NCBI GenBank assembly: GCA_016709665.1 | Contig: JADJMI010000010.1 | Location: forward strand, 62,001-126,000 | Reading direction: 5' to 3' | Length of the DNA stretch: 64,000 bases | DNA from: Betaproteobacteria bacterium | Lineage (GTDB): Bacteria; Pseudomonadota; Gammaproteobacteria; Burkholderiales; Usitatibacteraceae | In this document: positions 1 to 9,722 of the stretch, one piece after another | Position numbering within the stretch: position 1 is the stretch's first letter | How the letters are laid out: each line of letters starts with the position of its first letter | Position numbers and translations under genes: made by a program | Notes under the pieces: generated by a model | Databases searched by the model: none | What the model was told of the DNA's origin: nothing | Seen by the model: the letters and a program-made list of their open reading frames with translations, nothing else

Positions 1-441
1 GGTCTTGATGGCCTCGCGAATGCGCGGGTAGGTGCCGCAGCGGCAGAGGTTGCCCTCCATCGCGTCGTCGATCTGCGCGTCCGTGGGCGCCTTGTTCTTC
101 GCGAGCAGCGCGACGGCCGACATGATCTGGCCGGGCTGGCAGTAGCCGCACTGCACCACGTCCTTGTCGACCCACGCGGCCTTCACGGCCTTCACGACGG
201 GATTCGAGGGCGTGAGGCCCTCGATGGTGTTCACGTTCTTGCCGGCCACGGCCGACACCTTGATGGAACAGGCGCGCTCCGCCTCGCCGGCGATGTGCAC
301 GGTGCAGGCGCCGCACTGGGCGCGGCCGCAGCCGAACTTGGTGCCCGTGAGCCCCAGGTTGTCGCGCAGCACCCACAGCAGGGGCGTGTCGGGGTCGTTG
401 GCGAACTGCACGGGCTCGCCGTTCACGAAGAACTTGATCAT
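1..441 (-). CDS. (2Fe-2S)-binding subunit of a molybdenum hydroxylase, C-terminus cut by window edge
   Basis: Small iron-sulfur subunit of a xanthine oxidase/isoquinoline 1-oxidoreductase type enzyme, passing electrons from the molybdenum site. Seen: start MIKFFVNGEP at 441, a plant-type 2Fe-2S cluster motif CGRAQCGAC around residue 40, then the second cluster motifs CGYCQPG and CRCGTYPR near the C-terminus. 147 codons are visible; the family is about 150 residues, so only a few residues are missing beyond base 1. The large molybdopterin subunit would be expected downstream, outside the window. The family is clear; the substrate cannot be told. Confidence 0.93.
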   Translation of the reverse strand, partial: MIKFFVNGEPVQFANDPDTPLLWVLRDNLGLTGTKFGCGRAQCGACTVHIAGEAERACSIKVSAVAGKNVNTIEGLTPSNPVVKAVKAAWVDKDVVQCGYCQPGQIMSAVALLAKNKAPTDAQIDDAMEGNLCRCGTYPRIREAIKT

Positions 442-543
442 GGCGGAATGTCCTTGGGAGATGCGGCGCGGGGCACCCGCGCGCGAAGGCCGCCATTATC
501 GCCGATTTGCTATCATTCGCACCGCCTCCGAAAGCCCCGTGCC

Positions 544-990
544 ATGCCCCGCAGCCGCAAGATCTTCCCCACCCCGGACGACGCCGAGATCGCCTTCTAC
601 GACGCCTTCGAGCGCGGCGACCTCGCCGCCATGATGGTCGTCTGGGCCGAGGACGACGACGTCGTGTGCATCCATCCCTCCGGCCCGCGCCTCGTCGGCT
701 TCGACGCCGTGCGCGACAGCTGGATGCAGATCTTCACCGGCTCGGTGAAGATGCAGGTGCGCGTGGAGCAGACGCGCCGCCTCGACGGCACATCGGTTGC
801 CGTGCGGTCGGTGATCGAGTCGATCTCCGCGCCGGGCCACGAGGGCACGCCCCAGCGCGTGGCCGCCACCAACGTCTACGTGCTCACCGACGCCGGCTGG
901 CGCATGGCGATGCACCACGCCTCGCCGCCGGAAGTGCTCGACGCCCCGCCGGAAGACGACGAGGACGACGAGCCGCACACGCTGCACTGA
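544..990 (+). CDS. NTF2-like (SnoaL/DUF4440-type) protein
   Basis: 148 residues starting MPRSRKIFPTP. The pattern AFYDAFERGDLAAMMVVWAEDDD, then CIHPSGPRLVGFDAVRDSW and a late segment on the wording YVLTDAGWRMAMHHAS is the alpha+beta cone fold of ketosteroid isomerase/SnoaL-like proteins, which form small-molecule pockets. The tail is acidic (EDDEDDE). The ATG at 544 was chosen because the homologous fold begins there; the open frame extends upstream without matching. It diverges from the 2Fe-2S gene with about 100 bp between them. Family members are enzymes or pocket proteins of many kinds, so no function is assigned. Confidence 0.8.
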   Translation: MPRSRKIFPTPDDAEIAFYDAFERGDLAAMMVVWAEDDDVVCIHPSGPRLVGFDAVRDSWMQIFTGSVKMQVRVEQTRRLDGTSVAVRSVIESISAPGHEGTPQRVAATNVYVLTDAGWRMAMHHASPPEVLDAPPEDDEDDEPHTLH

Positions 991-1008
991 CGGCGCGCGC
1001 CGCCGCCC

Positions 1009-2019
1009 TCACTCCAGCCGGAACGTCCCGCGCACGCGCGGCTCGCCGCCCGCCCCGCTCGCCTCGAGCACCGCGGGGTCCAGCGGGTCGAGCGTCCACG
1101 CGAAGCGCGAGGAACCCGACTCGGCCACGCACCCCCCCGCCTCCGAATACCGCGACCCGAAAAGGGGCAGCGTATCGGTAGGCGCCGGCAGCCCCTGCGG
1201 GTGCGAGAAATGGACCAGCCGGTTCTGGCCGCGCAGGTAGAGGACCTGCCGGGGGAGGCGATTCTGGAAGAGATCCGGCGCGGCGAGGTAGGCGCGGCCC
1301 GTGCAATCGGAAGAGAGGTACCGCAGCACGCCGGGATCGTCCGCGACGAACCGCCCGTCCAGACGGAAGCGGAACAGGTAGCCTTCCTTCACCGCCGTGA
1401 ACGTGTCGTCGGCGAATCCGACCAGGCTGCCGATCACCGTGCCGAGGTTGTTCACGATGAGGACGCCGCCGCCTCCGCGCGGGCCTGCGGGGCCTGCGGG
1501 GCCTGCGGGACCTGCCGCACCGGCCGGGCCGGCGGGACCGGTCGCGCCGATGGGGCCGGCAGGGCCGACGGGGCCGGAGGCACCGACCGGACCGGCGGGA
1601 CCCATCGGACCGGCGGAGCCCGTGGCGCCGGTCGCCCCGACGGGACCCACGGGGCCGGCGGTCCCGAGCGTCAGCCAGAATTCGTCACCGCGCCCGCCGC
1701 CGCCACCGCCGCCACCGCCACCCCCTCTTCCCCGGGAAAGCGAAAGCGACAGGAGGTAACTCCCCGGCGCGAGCCCGGGCGGCAGGAGCGCCTCGATCCG
1801 CGTCGCGCTCGCGCTCGTCACCACGAGGGGCGTGGCGATTCCGCCGAGGGTGAGACGCGGCGTGCCGTCGTCGAGATCGGTTCCCGTGATCGCGATCGAC
1901 ACGCCCGCGGGGTCGGCGCGGGCCTCGAGGATGACGGGGTCGGCCGCGATGGCCGGCGTGGAAAGGGCGAGGGCGATCGCGGCGGCGAGCGCGCGGACGC
2001 CGGGACGAAGGGTTCGCAT
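1009..2019 (-). CDS. secreted collagen-like repeat protein
   Basis: 336 residues. Signal peptide at residues 1-25 ending in PAIAA. Residues about 27-95 resemble an IPT/TIG-like beta-sandwich (ITGTDLDDGTPRLTLGG). A run of eleven glycines follows, then about 21 uninterrupted Gly-X-Y triplets (GPV, GPA, GAT, GSA), then a 130-residue C-terminal domain with two or more cysteines. Gly-X-Y tracts in bacteria form collagen-like trimers on exported proteins. The triplets are mostly GPA/GPV without charged pairs except a closing GPR. Function is not known; surface or adhesive roles are guesses from architecture. Confidence 0.8.
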   Translation of the reverse strand: MRTLRPGVRALAAAIALALSTPAIAADPVILEARADPAGVSIAITGTDLDDGTPRLTLGGIATPLVVTSASATRIEALLPPGLAPGSYLLSLSLSRGRGGGGGGGGGGGRGDEFWLTLGTAGPVGPVGATGATGSAGPMGPAGPVGASGPVGPAGPIGATGPAGPAGAAGPAGPAGPAGPRGGGGVLIVNNLGTVIGSLVGFADDTFTAVKEGYLFRFRLDGRFVADDPGVLRYLSSDCTGRAYLAAPDLFQNRLPRQVLYLRGQNRLVHFSHPQGLPAPTDTLPLFGSRYSEAGGCVAESGSSRFAWTLDPLDPAVLEASGAGGEPRVRGTFRLE

Positions 2020-2189
2020 GGCGGAGTCTCCGGTACGGCTCGACGGACGGACCCGATGCCCGACCCCCGCCGTTCGCGAAGACTAGCGACACGCCCCGCG
2101 GGCGACAATGCGGAAAATTCTGCGAAACCGGCAAGCCGGCGCACGCCGGCGGCAATCGCTTACGATGGCGCCTGCCCGGCCCCCGCCCC

Positions 2190-3988
2190 ATGATCCGCCC
2201 CGCCCTTCTCGTCCTCGCCCTCGCCGCCGCGCTGCCCGCCCTCGCGCAGCCCGACCCGCGCGCCGTCGTGCGCACCGCCTACCCGAGCGGCGAGACGCAG
2301 CTCGACCCCCAGGTGGAATCCGACGAGGTGTCCATCAGCTTCACGACCGTCATCTTCGACTCGATGCTGCAGTACGACTTCCTCGCGCGGCCGGCGAAGC
2401 TCATGGCCAACACCGCCTCGCTCCCGGAGGTGACGGAGGGCGGGCGCACCTACACCCTTCGCGTGAAGCCCGGCATCTTCTTCCACGAAGATCCCGCGTT
2501 CGGCGGAAAGCGGCGCGAGCTCGTCGCGGCCGACTACGTCTACGCCATCAAGCGGCTCATGGACCCGGCGCTGCGCAGCAAGTGGGGCTTCCTCGTCGAG
2601 GGCCGGATCGAGGGCGCGGACGCCGTGGTCGCGAAGGCGAAGGCGACGGGGAAATTCGACTACGACGCGCCCATGGCGGGCCTCGCGGCCCCGGACCGCT
2701 ACACGCTGCGCATCCGCCTGGTGCAGCCGGACTACGCCTTCCGCTACGTGCTCGCCATGACGCCCACCGTCGCCGTGGCGCGGGAGGTGGTCGAACGCTA
2801 CGGGCCCGACACGGGCTTCCATCCCGTGGGCACGGGCCCCTTCCGCATCCGCGAATGGGTGCGAGGCGCGCGGCTCATCCTCGAGGCGAACCCGGGCTAC
2901 CGCGAGGACCGCTTCGACGGCGACCCGGGCCCGGACGAGCAAAGCCGCGCCATCCACGCCCGACTCGAGGGCAAGCGCCTGCCGCTCGTCTCGCGCATCG
3001 AGGTGAGCGTCGTGGACGAGGCGCAGCCGCGCTGGCTCGCCTTCCTGAACGGCGAGCACGACTACATCCGCCCCTGCCGAGCGAATTCGCCAACATCGCG
3101 CTGCCGGGCGGGCAGATCGCGCCCAACCTCGCGAAGGCCGGCATCCGCGCGACGCCCGACGAGATCGCGTACACCACGTACACCACCTTCAACACGCGGG
3201 AGACCATCGAGGGCACGCCCAATTCGATCGGCGGCTTTTCCCCGGAGCGCATCGCGCTTCGCCGCGCCATCGGGATGGGATTCCGGATCGACGAGATGGT
3301 GGCGATCCTCGACAAGGGCCAGTCGGTGCGCGCGCAAACGCCGCTGCCGCCGGCGGTGTCGGGCCACAACCCGGCGATGCGAAGCCCCACGCTCGAGTTC
3401 AATCCCGCCAAGGCGAAGGCCCTGCTCGATCTCTACGGCTACGTCGACCGCGACGGCGACGGGTACCGCGAGGCGCCGGACGGTTCGCCCTTCTCGTTCG
3501 ACCACGCCTCCTATCCGACCCTGCGCGAACGCCAGCGCAACGAGCTGTGGAAGAAGTCGATGGACGCCATCGGCCTGCGCATCACCTTCAACACGGTGGA
3601 GAAGCTGCCCGAGCTGAGGAAGCAGGCGCAGGCGGGCCGCCTGCAGTCCTTCAGCTACGGCTGGATCGCGGACTTCCCGGACGGCGAGAACTTCCTGATG
3701 CTGCTCTGGAAGGGCTCCATCGGGCAGGTGAACTATGCCAACTTCGACCACCCCGAGTACAACGCCCTCTACGAGCGGGTGAAGGCGATGGACGATTCCC
3801 CGGAGCGGAACGCCCTCATCGACCGCATGGTGAAGCTGATCTGGGTGTACGCGCCCTGGCTGGTGGAGACCTACAAGACCGAGAGCATCCTCGTGCAGCC
3901 CTGGCTCCTCAACTACAAGAAGCACCCCTTCGGGCACGAGCCGTGGAAGTACCTCGAGGTGGACGTGGCGAGGCGCCCGCCCGTCTAG
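2190..3988 (+). CDS. family 5 ABC transporter substrate-binding protein (frame broken once)
   Basis: Periplasmic peptide/nickel-type (DppA/OppA) binding protein. Signal peptide MIRPALLVLALAAALPALAQ. The N-terminal part reads in one frame to DYIRP, then the protein continues as LPSEFANIALPGG in another frame; the break lies in the C run at about 3071-3074 and one extra C restores a protein of about 599 residues, normal for the family. C-terminal motifs FSYGWIADFPDGENFL and FDHPEYNALYERVKAM are typical SBP_bac_5. No permease or ATPase genes adjoin. Likely functional with a sequencing indel, but a true pseudogene is possible. Confidence 0.85.
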
Positions 3989-3989
3989 C

Positions 3990-4367
3990 TCAGCCGCGCT
4001 CGCGGGCCGCCGCGTGCTGCCCCATCTTGCGCAGGCGGTGCGCCATCACCTGCATGATCTGCAGGCCGAAGTAGGGCGAATCCTGGATGAGTTCGAGGAA
4101 GCGTTCCTCGGGAATCTCCACGAGGCGGCAGGCGGTGCGGGTGACGGCGCTCGCGGCGCGCGGCGAATTGTCGATGAGCGCCATCTCGCCGAAGGGCTCG
4201 CCCGCGCGCAGGATCTCGAATTGCCCTCCGGCGATGACGAGTTCCACCTCGCCTTCGAGGATCACGTACATCACGTCGCCGGGGTCGCCTTCCTTGAAGA
4301 TGACCTCGCCCGGCCCGCGGGCATAGCCGTCGGACTGCGTGTTGAACATGTCGAGCTTCACGCCCAT
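3990..4367 (-). CDS. stand-alone cyclic nucleotide-binding domain protein
   Basis: 125 residues forming just one CRP-like beta-roll domain: GEVIFKEGDPGDVMYVILEGEVEL and the phosphate-binding cassette FGEMALIDNSPRAASAV with the key Glu and Arg intact, so it should bind cAMP or c-di-GMP-like ligands. There is no helix-turn-helix, so it is not a direct transcription factor; such domains often bind partner proteins. It converges on the solute-binding protein gene, with its stop one base away. Confidence 0.85.
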   Translation of the reverse strand: MGVKLDMFNTQSDGYARGPGEVIFKEGDPGDVMYVILEGEVELVIAGGQFEILRAGEPFGEMALIDNSPRAASAVTRTACRLVEIPEERFLELIQDSPYFGLQIMQVMAHRLRKMGQHAAARERG

Positions 4368-4408
4368 GGCTGGCTTCCTCGTTCCCGGTACGCCGATTGT
4401 AGCGGGGC

Positions 4409-6825
4409 TCAGGGCGCCCGGGGCTGCAGGGCCCTCACGAGCTGCAGGACCTGCGGGTTTCCGGGGTCGACGGTCTCGAGGCGCTTCGCGTGGCGCAGCC
4501 CGCCCGCGGCATCGCCCGCCTGTGCGCGCAGCGTGGCCGCGGTGAAGAGCAGCTGCCGGTCGTCGGGCAGGCGCACGAGGGCGGCATCGAGGGCGCGCAG
4601 CGCGTCCGCCGGGCGCCCGGCATCGTTCAGGGCCACCGCGTGCACGTAGGCGAAGCGCGTGTCGGTGGGCGCCAGCGAGGCGGCGCGCGCGAGCGACGCG
4701 ACGGCCTCCGGCAGGCGCTTCTGGCGCACCAGCGCGAGGCCGAGCGCGTGGTGGGCGGCGGCCGACGCGGGATCGCGGCGCAGCGCCTCCCGCAACACCG
4801 CCTCCGCCCGGGCATCCTCGCCACGCGATCGGTGCAGGTCAGCGAGGTTGACCGATGCCTCGGCGAACGCCGGCTCGATCGCGAGAGCCTTGAGAAAGGC
4901 GGCGATCGCGCCCTCGGCGTCGCCGCGGGCCGCCGCGAAGTTGCCGAGGGACAGCTGCGCCTCCGGCCGGTCCGCGTTGAAGCGAAGCGAAGCGAGGTAC
5001 TCGGCCGTCGCCCTTTCCAGGCGGGCGGGCGCCACCGTCGTGCCGGCCAGCACGCGCGCGGCCTCCAGGCGCACGAGGCGCGACGGGTCGTCCAGCATCC
5101 GCTCGACGAGGCGCGCGCGCGCGACGGGCTCCACTTCCGAGAAGGCACCGACCGCCGTCGCGCGCACGACGGCGTCCGGATCGCCGAGCGCCGCCTCGAG
5201 CGCGGGGAAAGTCGCGGGCCCGGGCCGGCGTGCGAGTCGCGCGAGGGCGCTCGCCCGCACGAGCGCCGGTTGCGAGCGGTCGGCTGCGATCTTCGCGAGC
5301 GGGCCATCGGCCGAGACCGCGCCCCGGTCGGCTGCCGCGAAGGCCTCCGCGAACGCCTGGAAGCCCGGCTTGCGATCGGGATACCACTTCGCCACGGCCT
5401 CGGCCGCCCAGGCGGCCTTCCGGTCCCTGTGGCAATCGTTGCAGGCGTTCGGCGTGCCGATCTTCACGGAGAGATCCGGCCGCGGGACGCGCATCGCGTG
5501 GTCGTGGCGCGGATCGATGACCATGTACGTCACCGTCGGCATGTGACAGGACGCGCACTCGGCACCCTTCGTGCCGGTCTTGTGGCGGTGGTGTTCCGGC
5601 GCATCGAACTTCGCGGCGAGATGGCACTGCGCGCACACCGCGTTGCCGGGCGCGCGCAGCTTCTGGCTGTGCGGGTCGTGGCAATCGGAGCAAGTGACAC
5701 CATGGGCGTTCATGCGGCTCTGCAGGAAAGAGCCGTAGTTGAAGACCTCGTCCTGCATCTGCCCGTCCGCCCGGTAGAGACCGGGCTCGAGGAGCGCGGG
5801 CCGGAAGGCGTCGGTGAAGGGGGAACCCGCCGCGTGGTCATCGCTGAACTGCCCGCGGCGGGAATGGCAGCGCGCGCAGGCCTCGATCTCCCGCGCGCTG
5901 TCGCGCGGCCTCGAGCGCGCCGCGCTGCCGCTCGCGGCCGCGAACGTCCAGGTCACGCCGCGGCGCTCGTCCAGCCGCGCGACGAGGCCCTTGTCCGCAG
6001 CCTTCGCGCGCTCGCCTTCGGGACGCTTCGCCCAGGCGAGGTGGGCGGAGCCCGGCCCGTGGCAGGCCTCGCAGTTCACGTTGATGTCCGTCCACGTGGT
6101 CGCGAAGGTGCCGCTCGCCGCGTCGTAGCCCTTGCGCAGGTTCGTCGAGTGGCAGTCGGCGCACTGGAAGTTCCAGTTCTGGTCGATGGAGGTCCAGTGC
6201 AGGCGCTCGCCCGGCTTCGGCTTTTCCTTCGGGTACAGGTGGAACCAGCGCTGCCCGCCCGCGGCCTTCGGGCGCGAATCCCAGGCGAGCCCCAGGGCCT
6301 GCCTGCGGCCGTCGGGAAAGTCGATGAGGTATTGCTGCAGCGGCTCGACGCCGAAAGCGTGGGAGATCTCGAAATCCGCGAGCCTGCCGTCCCGGCCTTC
6401 GGTGTTCACGAAGTACTTGCCGTCGCGGCGGAAAAACGTGGAGGTGACGCCGGCGAAGGAGAATTTCGCGTTGGCGAAGTCCCCCGCACCGCCTGCTCCG
6501 AGGCGACCTGCATCGCGCGATCGTGCTGGGACCCCTTCCATGCGGCGGCCTCCGTCGCGTGGCATTCGACGCAGGCCTTGCCGCCGACGTACTGCGGTGC
6601 CGCCATGGCCGCCGGGATAGGCGAGGCGGATGGCGAGGGCTCCGTCCCTCCCCGAAAGAGGAAATGGGCGCCCAGGGCAAGGCCGGCCACGACCGCGAGA
6701 CCGCCCAACGCCGCTGCCCGGCCATCGATGCGGGGGGCGGGAGCGGCGGCGACGGCCGGCGGGGGAACCCCGCCCGGCGGCGGCGTGGCGCTTGACGTCC
6801 CCTTCGACTTGCGGCTTCTTCCCAC
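4409..6825 (-). CDS. octaheme c-type cytochrome with HEAT and TPR repeats (frame broken once)
   Basis: About 805 residues when repaired. GTG start at 6825; a Pro/Ala-rich N-tail, one membrane anchor at about residues 38-58, then eight CXXCH haem sites (CVECH, CADCH, CEACH, CARCH, CSDCH, CAQCH, CASCH, CNDCH). A HEAT-like repeat section follows (PALEAALGDPDAVVRA, RMLDDPSRLVRLEAAR), then at least five TPR units to the C-terminus. The frame breaks at the five-C run 6481-6485; one extra base joins SEQAVR to GDFANAK. It probably sits on the periplasmic face carrying electrons, with the repeats as a protein docking arm. It lies downstream of the sulfatase but a terminator separates them. Confidence 0.85.
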
Positions 6826-6880
6826 GATGTGCGCTCCAGGCCCCGGGGCCCGACCCTCGTCCAGTGTAGCCGCAACGAAA

Positions 6881-6902
6881 GAGGGCGCCCGAAGGCGCCC
6901 TC
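6881..6902 (-). terminator. Rho-independent terminator after the sulfatase gene
   Basis: Perfect 9-bp stem GAGGGCGCC/GGCGCCCTC with a TTCG tetraloop on the minus strand, followed by TTTCGTT. It starts 21 bases after the sulfatase stop (6924-6926) and lies before the GTG start of the octaheme cytochrome at 6825, so the cytochrome is probably transcribed mainly from its own promoter. Confidence 0.8.
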
Positions 6903-6923
6903 GCCCGGATGCAGGCGCGTCCG

Positions 6924-8499
6924 CTAGCGGCCGGACAGCGCGCTGTCGATCTGCTTCTTCACCTTTTCCAGGTTGAAGGAGCCGGCCGTCTGGCTGGGCG
7001 GGTAATCCTTCATCGTCTGCAGGAAGCGCGCGGCGAGCCCCTGGATGGGAACCACCACGAAGATGCGGCTCATGTACCAGTCCCAGTAGGTGTTGGGCGT
7101 GCTGCGCCTTCTCGAACGGGTCGCGGCGCAGGTTCACGAGCATGGGCGCGCGAAGCTCGGTGAAGGGCTCGAGCCAGATGCGCACGGTCTTCTCCTCCTT
7201 CTGCTCCATGAACGTCACCTTCCAGTCGTCGTAGCGCATGGCGAGAACCTGCCCCTCGTCGCCCACGTAGATGAACTCGCGGCGCGGCGGGTCCTTGGAC
7301 TTGCCGGTGACGTAGTCGATGACGTTGTAGCCGTCGATGTGGTTGCGGTAGGTGCGGCCATTGATCGTCGCGCCCTTCGCGAGTCGCTCCTTGATGTCCG
7401 GGGCGCCGGCGATGGCGGCGAAGGTGGGCAGCCAGTCCTCGTGCGAAACGATGCCGTTCAGCGTCGAACCCGCCGGGACCTTGCCGGGCCAGCGCACGAA
7501 GGTCGGCACCCGGAAGGCACCTTCCCAGTTGGTGTTCTTCTCGCTGCGGTACGGGGTGGTGCCGGCGTCGGGCCAGGAGTTGTAGTGCGGGCCGTTGTCC
7601 GTCGAGTACATCACGATCGTGTCGTTGCCGATGCCCAGGTCGTCGACGAGCTTGAGCAGTTCGCCCACGTGGCGGTCGTGCTCGACCATGCCGTCGCTGT
7701 ACTCGTCCTGGCCGGAGATGCCGCGCAGTTCCTTCTTCACGTGCGTGCGGAAATGCATGCGCGTCGCGTTCCACCGTGAAGAAGGGCTTGCCGGCCTTCA
7801 CCTGGCGTCCGATGAATTCCTTGGCGGCGGCGAGCGTCTCCTCGTCGATGGTCTCCATGCGCTTCTTGGTGAGCGGGCCGGTGTCCTCGATCGTCTGGCC
7901 CCCTTGCCGTCGGACTTCGCGCGGATGATGCCGCGCGGGCCGCTGCAGGAATGTCTTGCCGTTGGGCGGCTTCATGTCCTTCGGGTAGTCCTCGTTCTCC
8001 GGCTCCTCCTGCGCATTGAGGTGGTAGAGGTTGCCGAAGAACTCGTCGAAGCCGTGCACGGTGGGCAGGTGCTCGTCGCGGTCGCCCTGGTGGTTCTTGC
8101 CGAACTGGCCGGTGGCGTAGCCCTGGCTCTTGAGCACCGTGGCCATCGTGATGTCCGACTTCTGCCAGCCTTCCTTCGCGCCGGGCAGTCCGACCTTGGT
8201 CATGCCGAGCGCACCGGCACCGAGCCGCCGATGAATGCCGCGCGGCCGGCGGTGCAGCTTTGCTGGGCGTAGTAGTCGGTGAAGCCGACGCCTTCCTTCG
8301 CGATGCGGTCGATGTTGGGCGTCCTGTAGCCCATCATCCCCCGGTTGTTGTGGCTGATGTTCCAGGTGCCGATGTCGTCACCCCAGATCACCAGGATGTT
8401 CGGCTTCTTCGCCTGCGCGAACGCCGTTGAAGCGGCGACGGCGATGCCGAGCGCACCGATCGCAGCCAGCAACCCGCGGACGGCCTTCATGGAATTCAT
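6924..8499 (-). pseudogene. arylsulfatase, several frame breaks
   Basis: Alkaline-phosphatase-fold sulfatase that would hydrolyse sulfate esters. Start ATG at 8499 with GGGAGAG ahead of it; signal peptide ending STAFAQ; metal motif ILVIWGDDIG; nucleophile region SCTAGRAAF, where Cys becomes formylglycine; later MYSTDNGPHYNSWPD. Frame breaks at about 8205, 7940, 7905, 7775 and 7100. Putting back one base each restores ordinary family sequence (for example WWNATRMHF at 7775 and YWDWYMSRIF at 7100). About 525 residues repaired. Either decayed or, more likely, damaged by assembly indels. A 17-nt near-palindrome lies about 95 bp upstream. No maturase gene is present. Confidence 0.8.
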
Positions 8500-8592
8500 C
8501 GGTTCTCTCCCTTGGTTGCGATTGCCGGCGAGCACGCCGGGGACAGGACTTCTGCAGGCGCGCAGTCTATCGACCGCCCCCGCGCTTCACCC

Positions 8593-8609
8593 TTGTTCTT
8601 TGGTACAGG
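8593..8609. promoter_or_regulatory. candidate operator, copy 1 (TTGTTCTTTGGTACAGG)
   Basis: Near-palindromic 14-nt core TGTTCT-TT-GGTACA, about 95 bp upstream of the sulfatase start. Matches 16 of 17 bases with the copy at 9666-9682. The repeated sequence and its position ahead of genes next to a two-component system suggest a response-regulator site; binding is inferred. Confidence 0.5.
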
Positions 8610-8618
8610 TCGGCCCCC

Positions 8619-9599
8619 TCAGGGAGCGGACACCTTGAAGACGGTCGCCCAGTCGCGCTTCATGTCGATCACCTCCCAGCCGCGCTTCGGCGCCTCGGTG
8701 AGGGCGCGATCCAGGCGCCCCACGCCCGACTTGCGGTCGTAGGCGAACTCGCGCGCCGCGTCGGTGTGATGGACGATCATGCCGAGCGTGGTTCCCGGCC
8801 CGGCCGTGGTCCATTCGAGCATCTCGAAGTCGCCGTCGGAATTGCCGAACGCCGCGATGGGGCGCCGGCCGATGTGGTAGTGGATCGCCACGGGCTTGCC
8901 CGCCTTGTCGTCGATGAAGTTCACCCTCGGCTGGCGCAAGAGCGCGGTCTTGCCGTCGACGCTCGCGTACTTCACCACGATGCTGCTGCCGATGACCTGC
9001 TCGGGCGGAATGCCGTAGACCCGCTCGGCCCACGGTCGTACGAACTCGATGCCGCCACCGGAGACGATGTAGGTCTTGAAGCCGTTGGCGCGCAGGTAGG
9101 CGAGCAGCTCCACCATCGGCTGGTAGACGAGTTCGGTGTAGGGGCGCTTGAGCAACGGGTGGCGGGCGGTGGCGATCCACTCGCGCACGACCTGCTCGAA
9201 CTGCTCCGTCGACATGCCGGCGTGCGTGGCCATCACCAGCTCGCCGAGCCCCTTCTCGCCGCTCGCGGCCAGGGCCTTGAGATCGCCCTCGATCGCGGCC
9301 TTGAACGGCTGCTTCGACTGCCATTCCGGGTGCTTCGGCGCGAGGGCCTTCACCCGGTCGATGGCGAAGAGCAACTGGAAGTAGGCGGGCTGCTCGCTCC
9401 AGAGCGTGCCGTCGTTGTCGAAGACGGCGATGCGCCGCGCGGGGGCCACGTAGCCGCTTCCGGCATCGTCGGTCACCGCTTTCACGAAAGCGACGATGCG
9501 GGCCTTGGCAGGGCCGGCGTTCCAGGAAGCCAGCGGATCGTGCTGCGCGAGCGCCGGCAGCGAGAAGGCGGCAAGCAGGAGGGCGAGCGTTCGGAACAT
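8619..9599 (-). CDS. secreted HAD-family phosphatase-like hydrolase
   Basis: 326 residues. Signal peptide MFRTLALLLAAFSLPALAQ, then the HAD nucleophile motif FDNDGT with Asp61, motif II YIVSGGG, and the late acidic motif AFGNSDGDFEML. This subclass resembles phosphoserine-phosphatase-like periplasmic HAD proteins. The start at 9599 was preferred to an upstream in-frame ATG because it begins the signal peptide. Upstream lies the second copy of the 17-nt motif, shared with the divergent sensor kinase. Substrate unknown; neighbouring sulfatase and cytochrome suggest a joint periplasmic role. Confidence 0.85.
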   Translation of the reverse strand: MFRTLALLLAAFSLPALAQHDPLASWNAGPAKARIVAFVKAVTDDAGSGYVAPARRIAVFDNDGTLWSEQPAYFQLLFAIDRVKALAPKHPEWQSKQPFKAAIEGDLKALAASGEKGLGELVMATHAGMSTEQFEQVVREWIATARHPLLKRPYTELVYQPMVELLAYLRANGFKTYIVSGGGIEFVRPWAERVYGIPPEQVIGSSIVVKYASVDGKTALLRQPRVNFIDDKAGKPVAIHYHIGRRPIAAFGNSDGDFEMLEWTTAGPGTTLGMIVHHTDAAREFAYDRKSGVGRLDRALTEAPKRGWEVIDMKRDWATVFKVSAP

Positions 9600-9665
9600 G
9601 GCGGCCTTTTCGGAATGCGGCGGGAAAGTGCGTCGAACGCTACCATCGCCTCGCGGACCGGGCAC

Positions 9666-9682
9666 TTGTTCCTTGGTACAGG
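9666..9682. promoter_or_regulatory. candidate operator, copy 2 (TTGTTCCTTGGTACAGG)
   Basis: Imperfect inverted repeat TGTTCC-TT-GGTACA in the 123-bp gap between the HAD gene and the divergent sensor kinase, 67 bp from the first and 40 bp from the second. It could serve both promoters and autoregulation of the two-component system. Confidence 0.5.
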
Positions 9683-9722
9683 CCCCGCTCGGGCGCGCGA
9701 CCGGCTGCGGCATAATTCAACC

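Noticed and set aside
2108..2190. Upstream extension of the second frame of the family 5 binding protein
   Set aside because: Translation there is Arg/Pro-rich noise; only the part after about 3070 matches the family.
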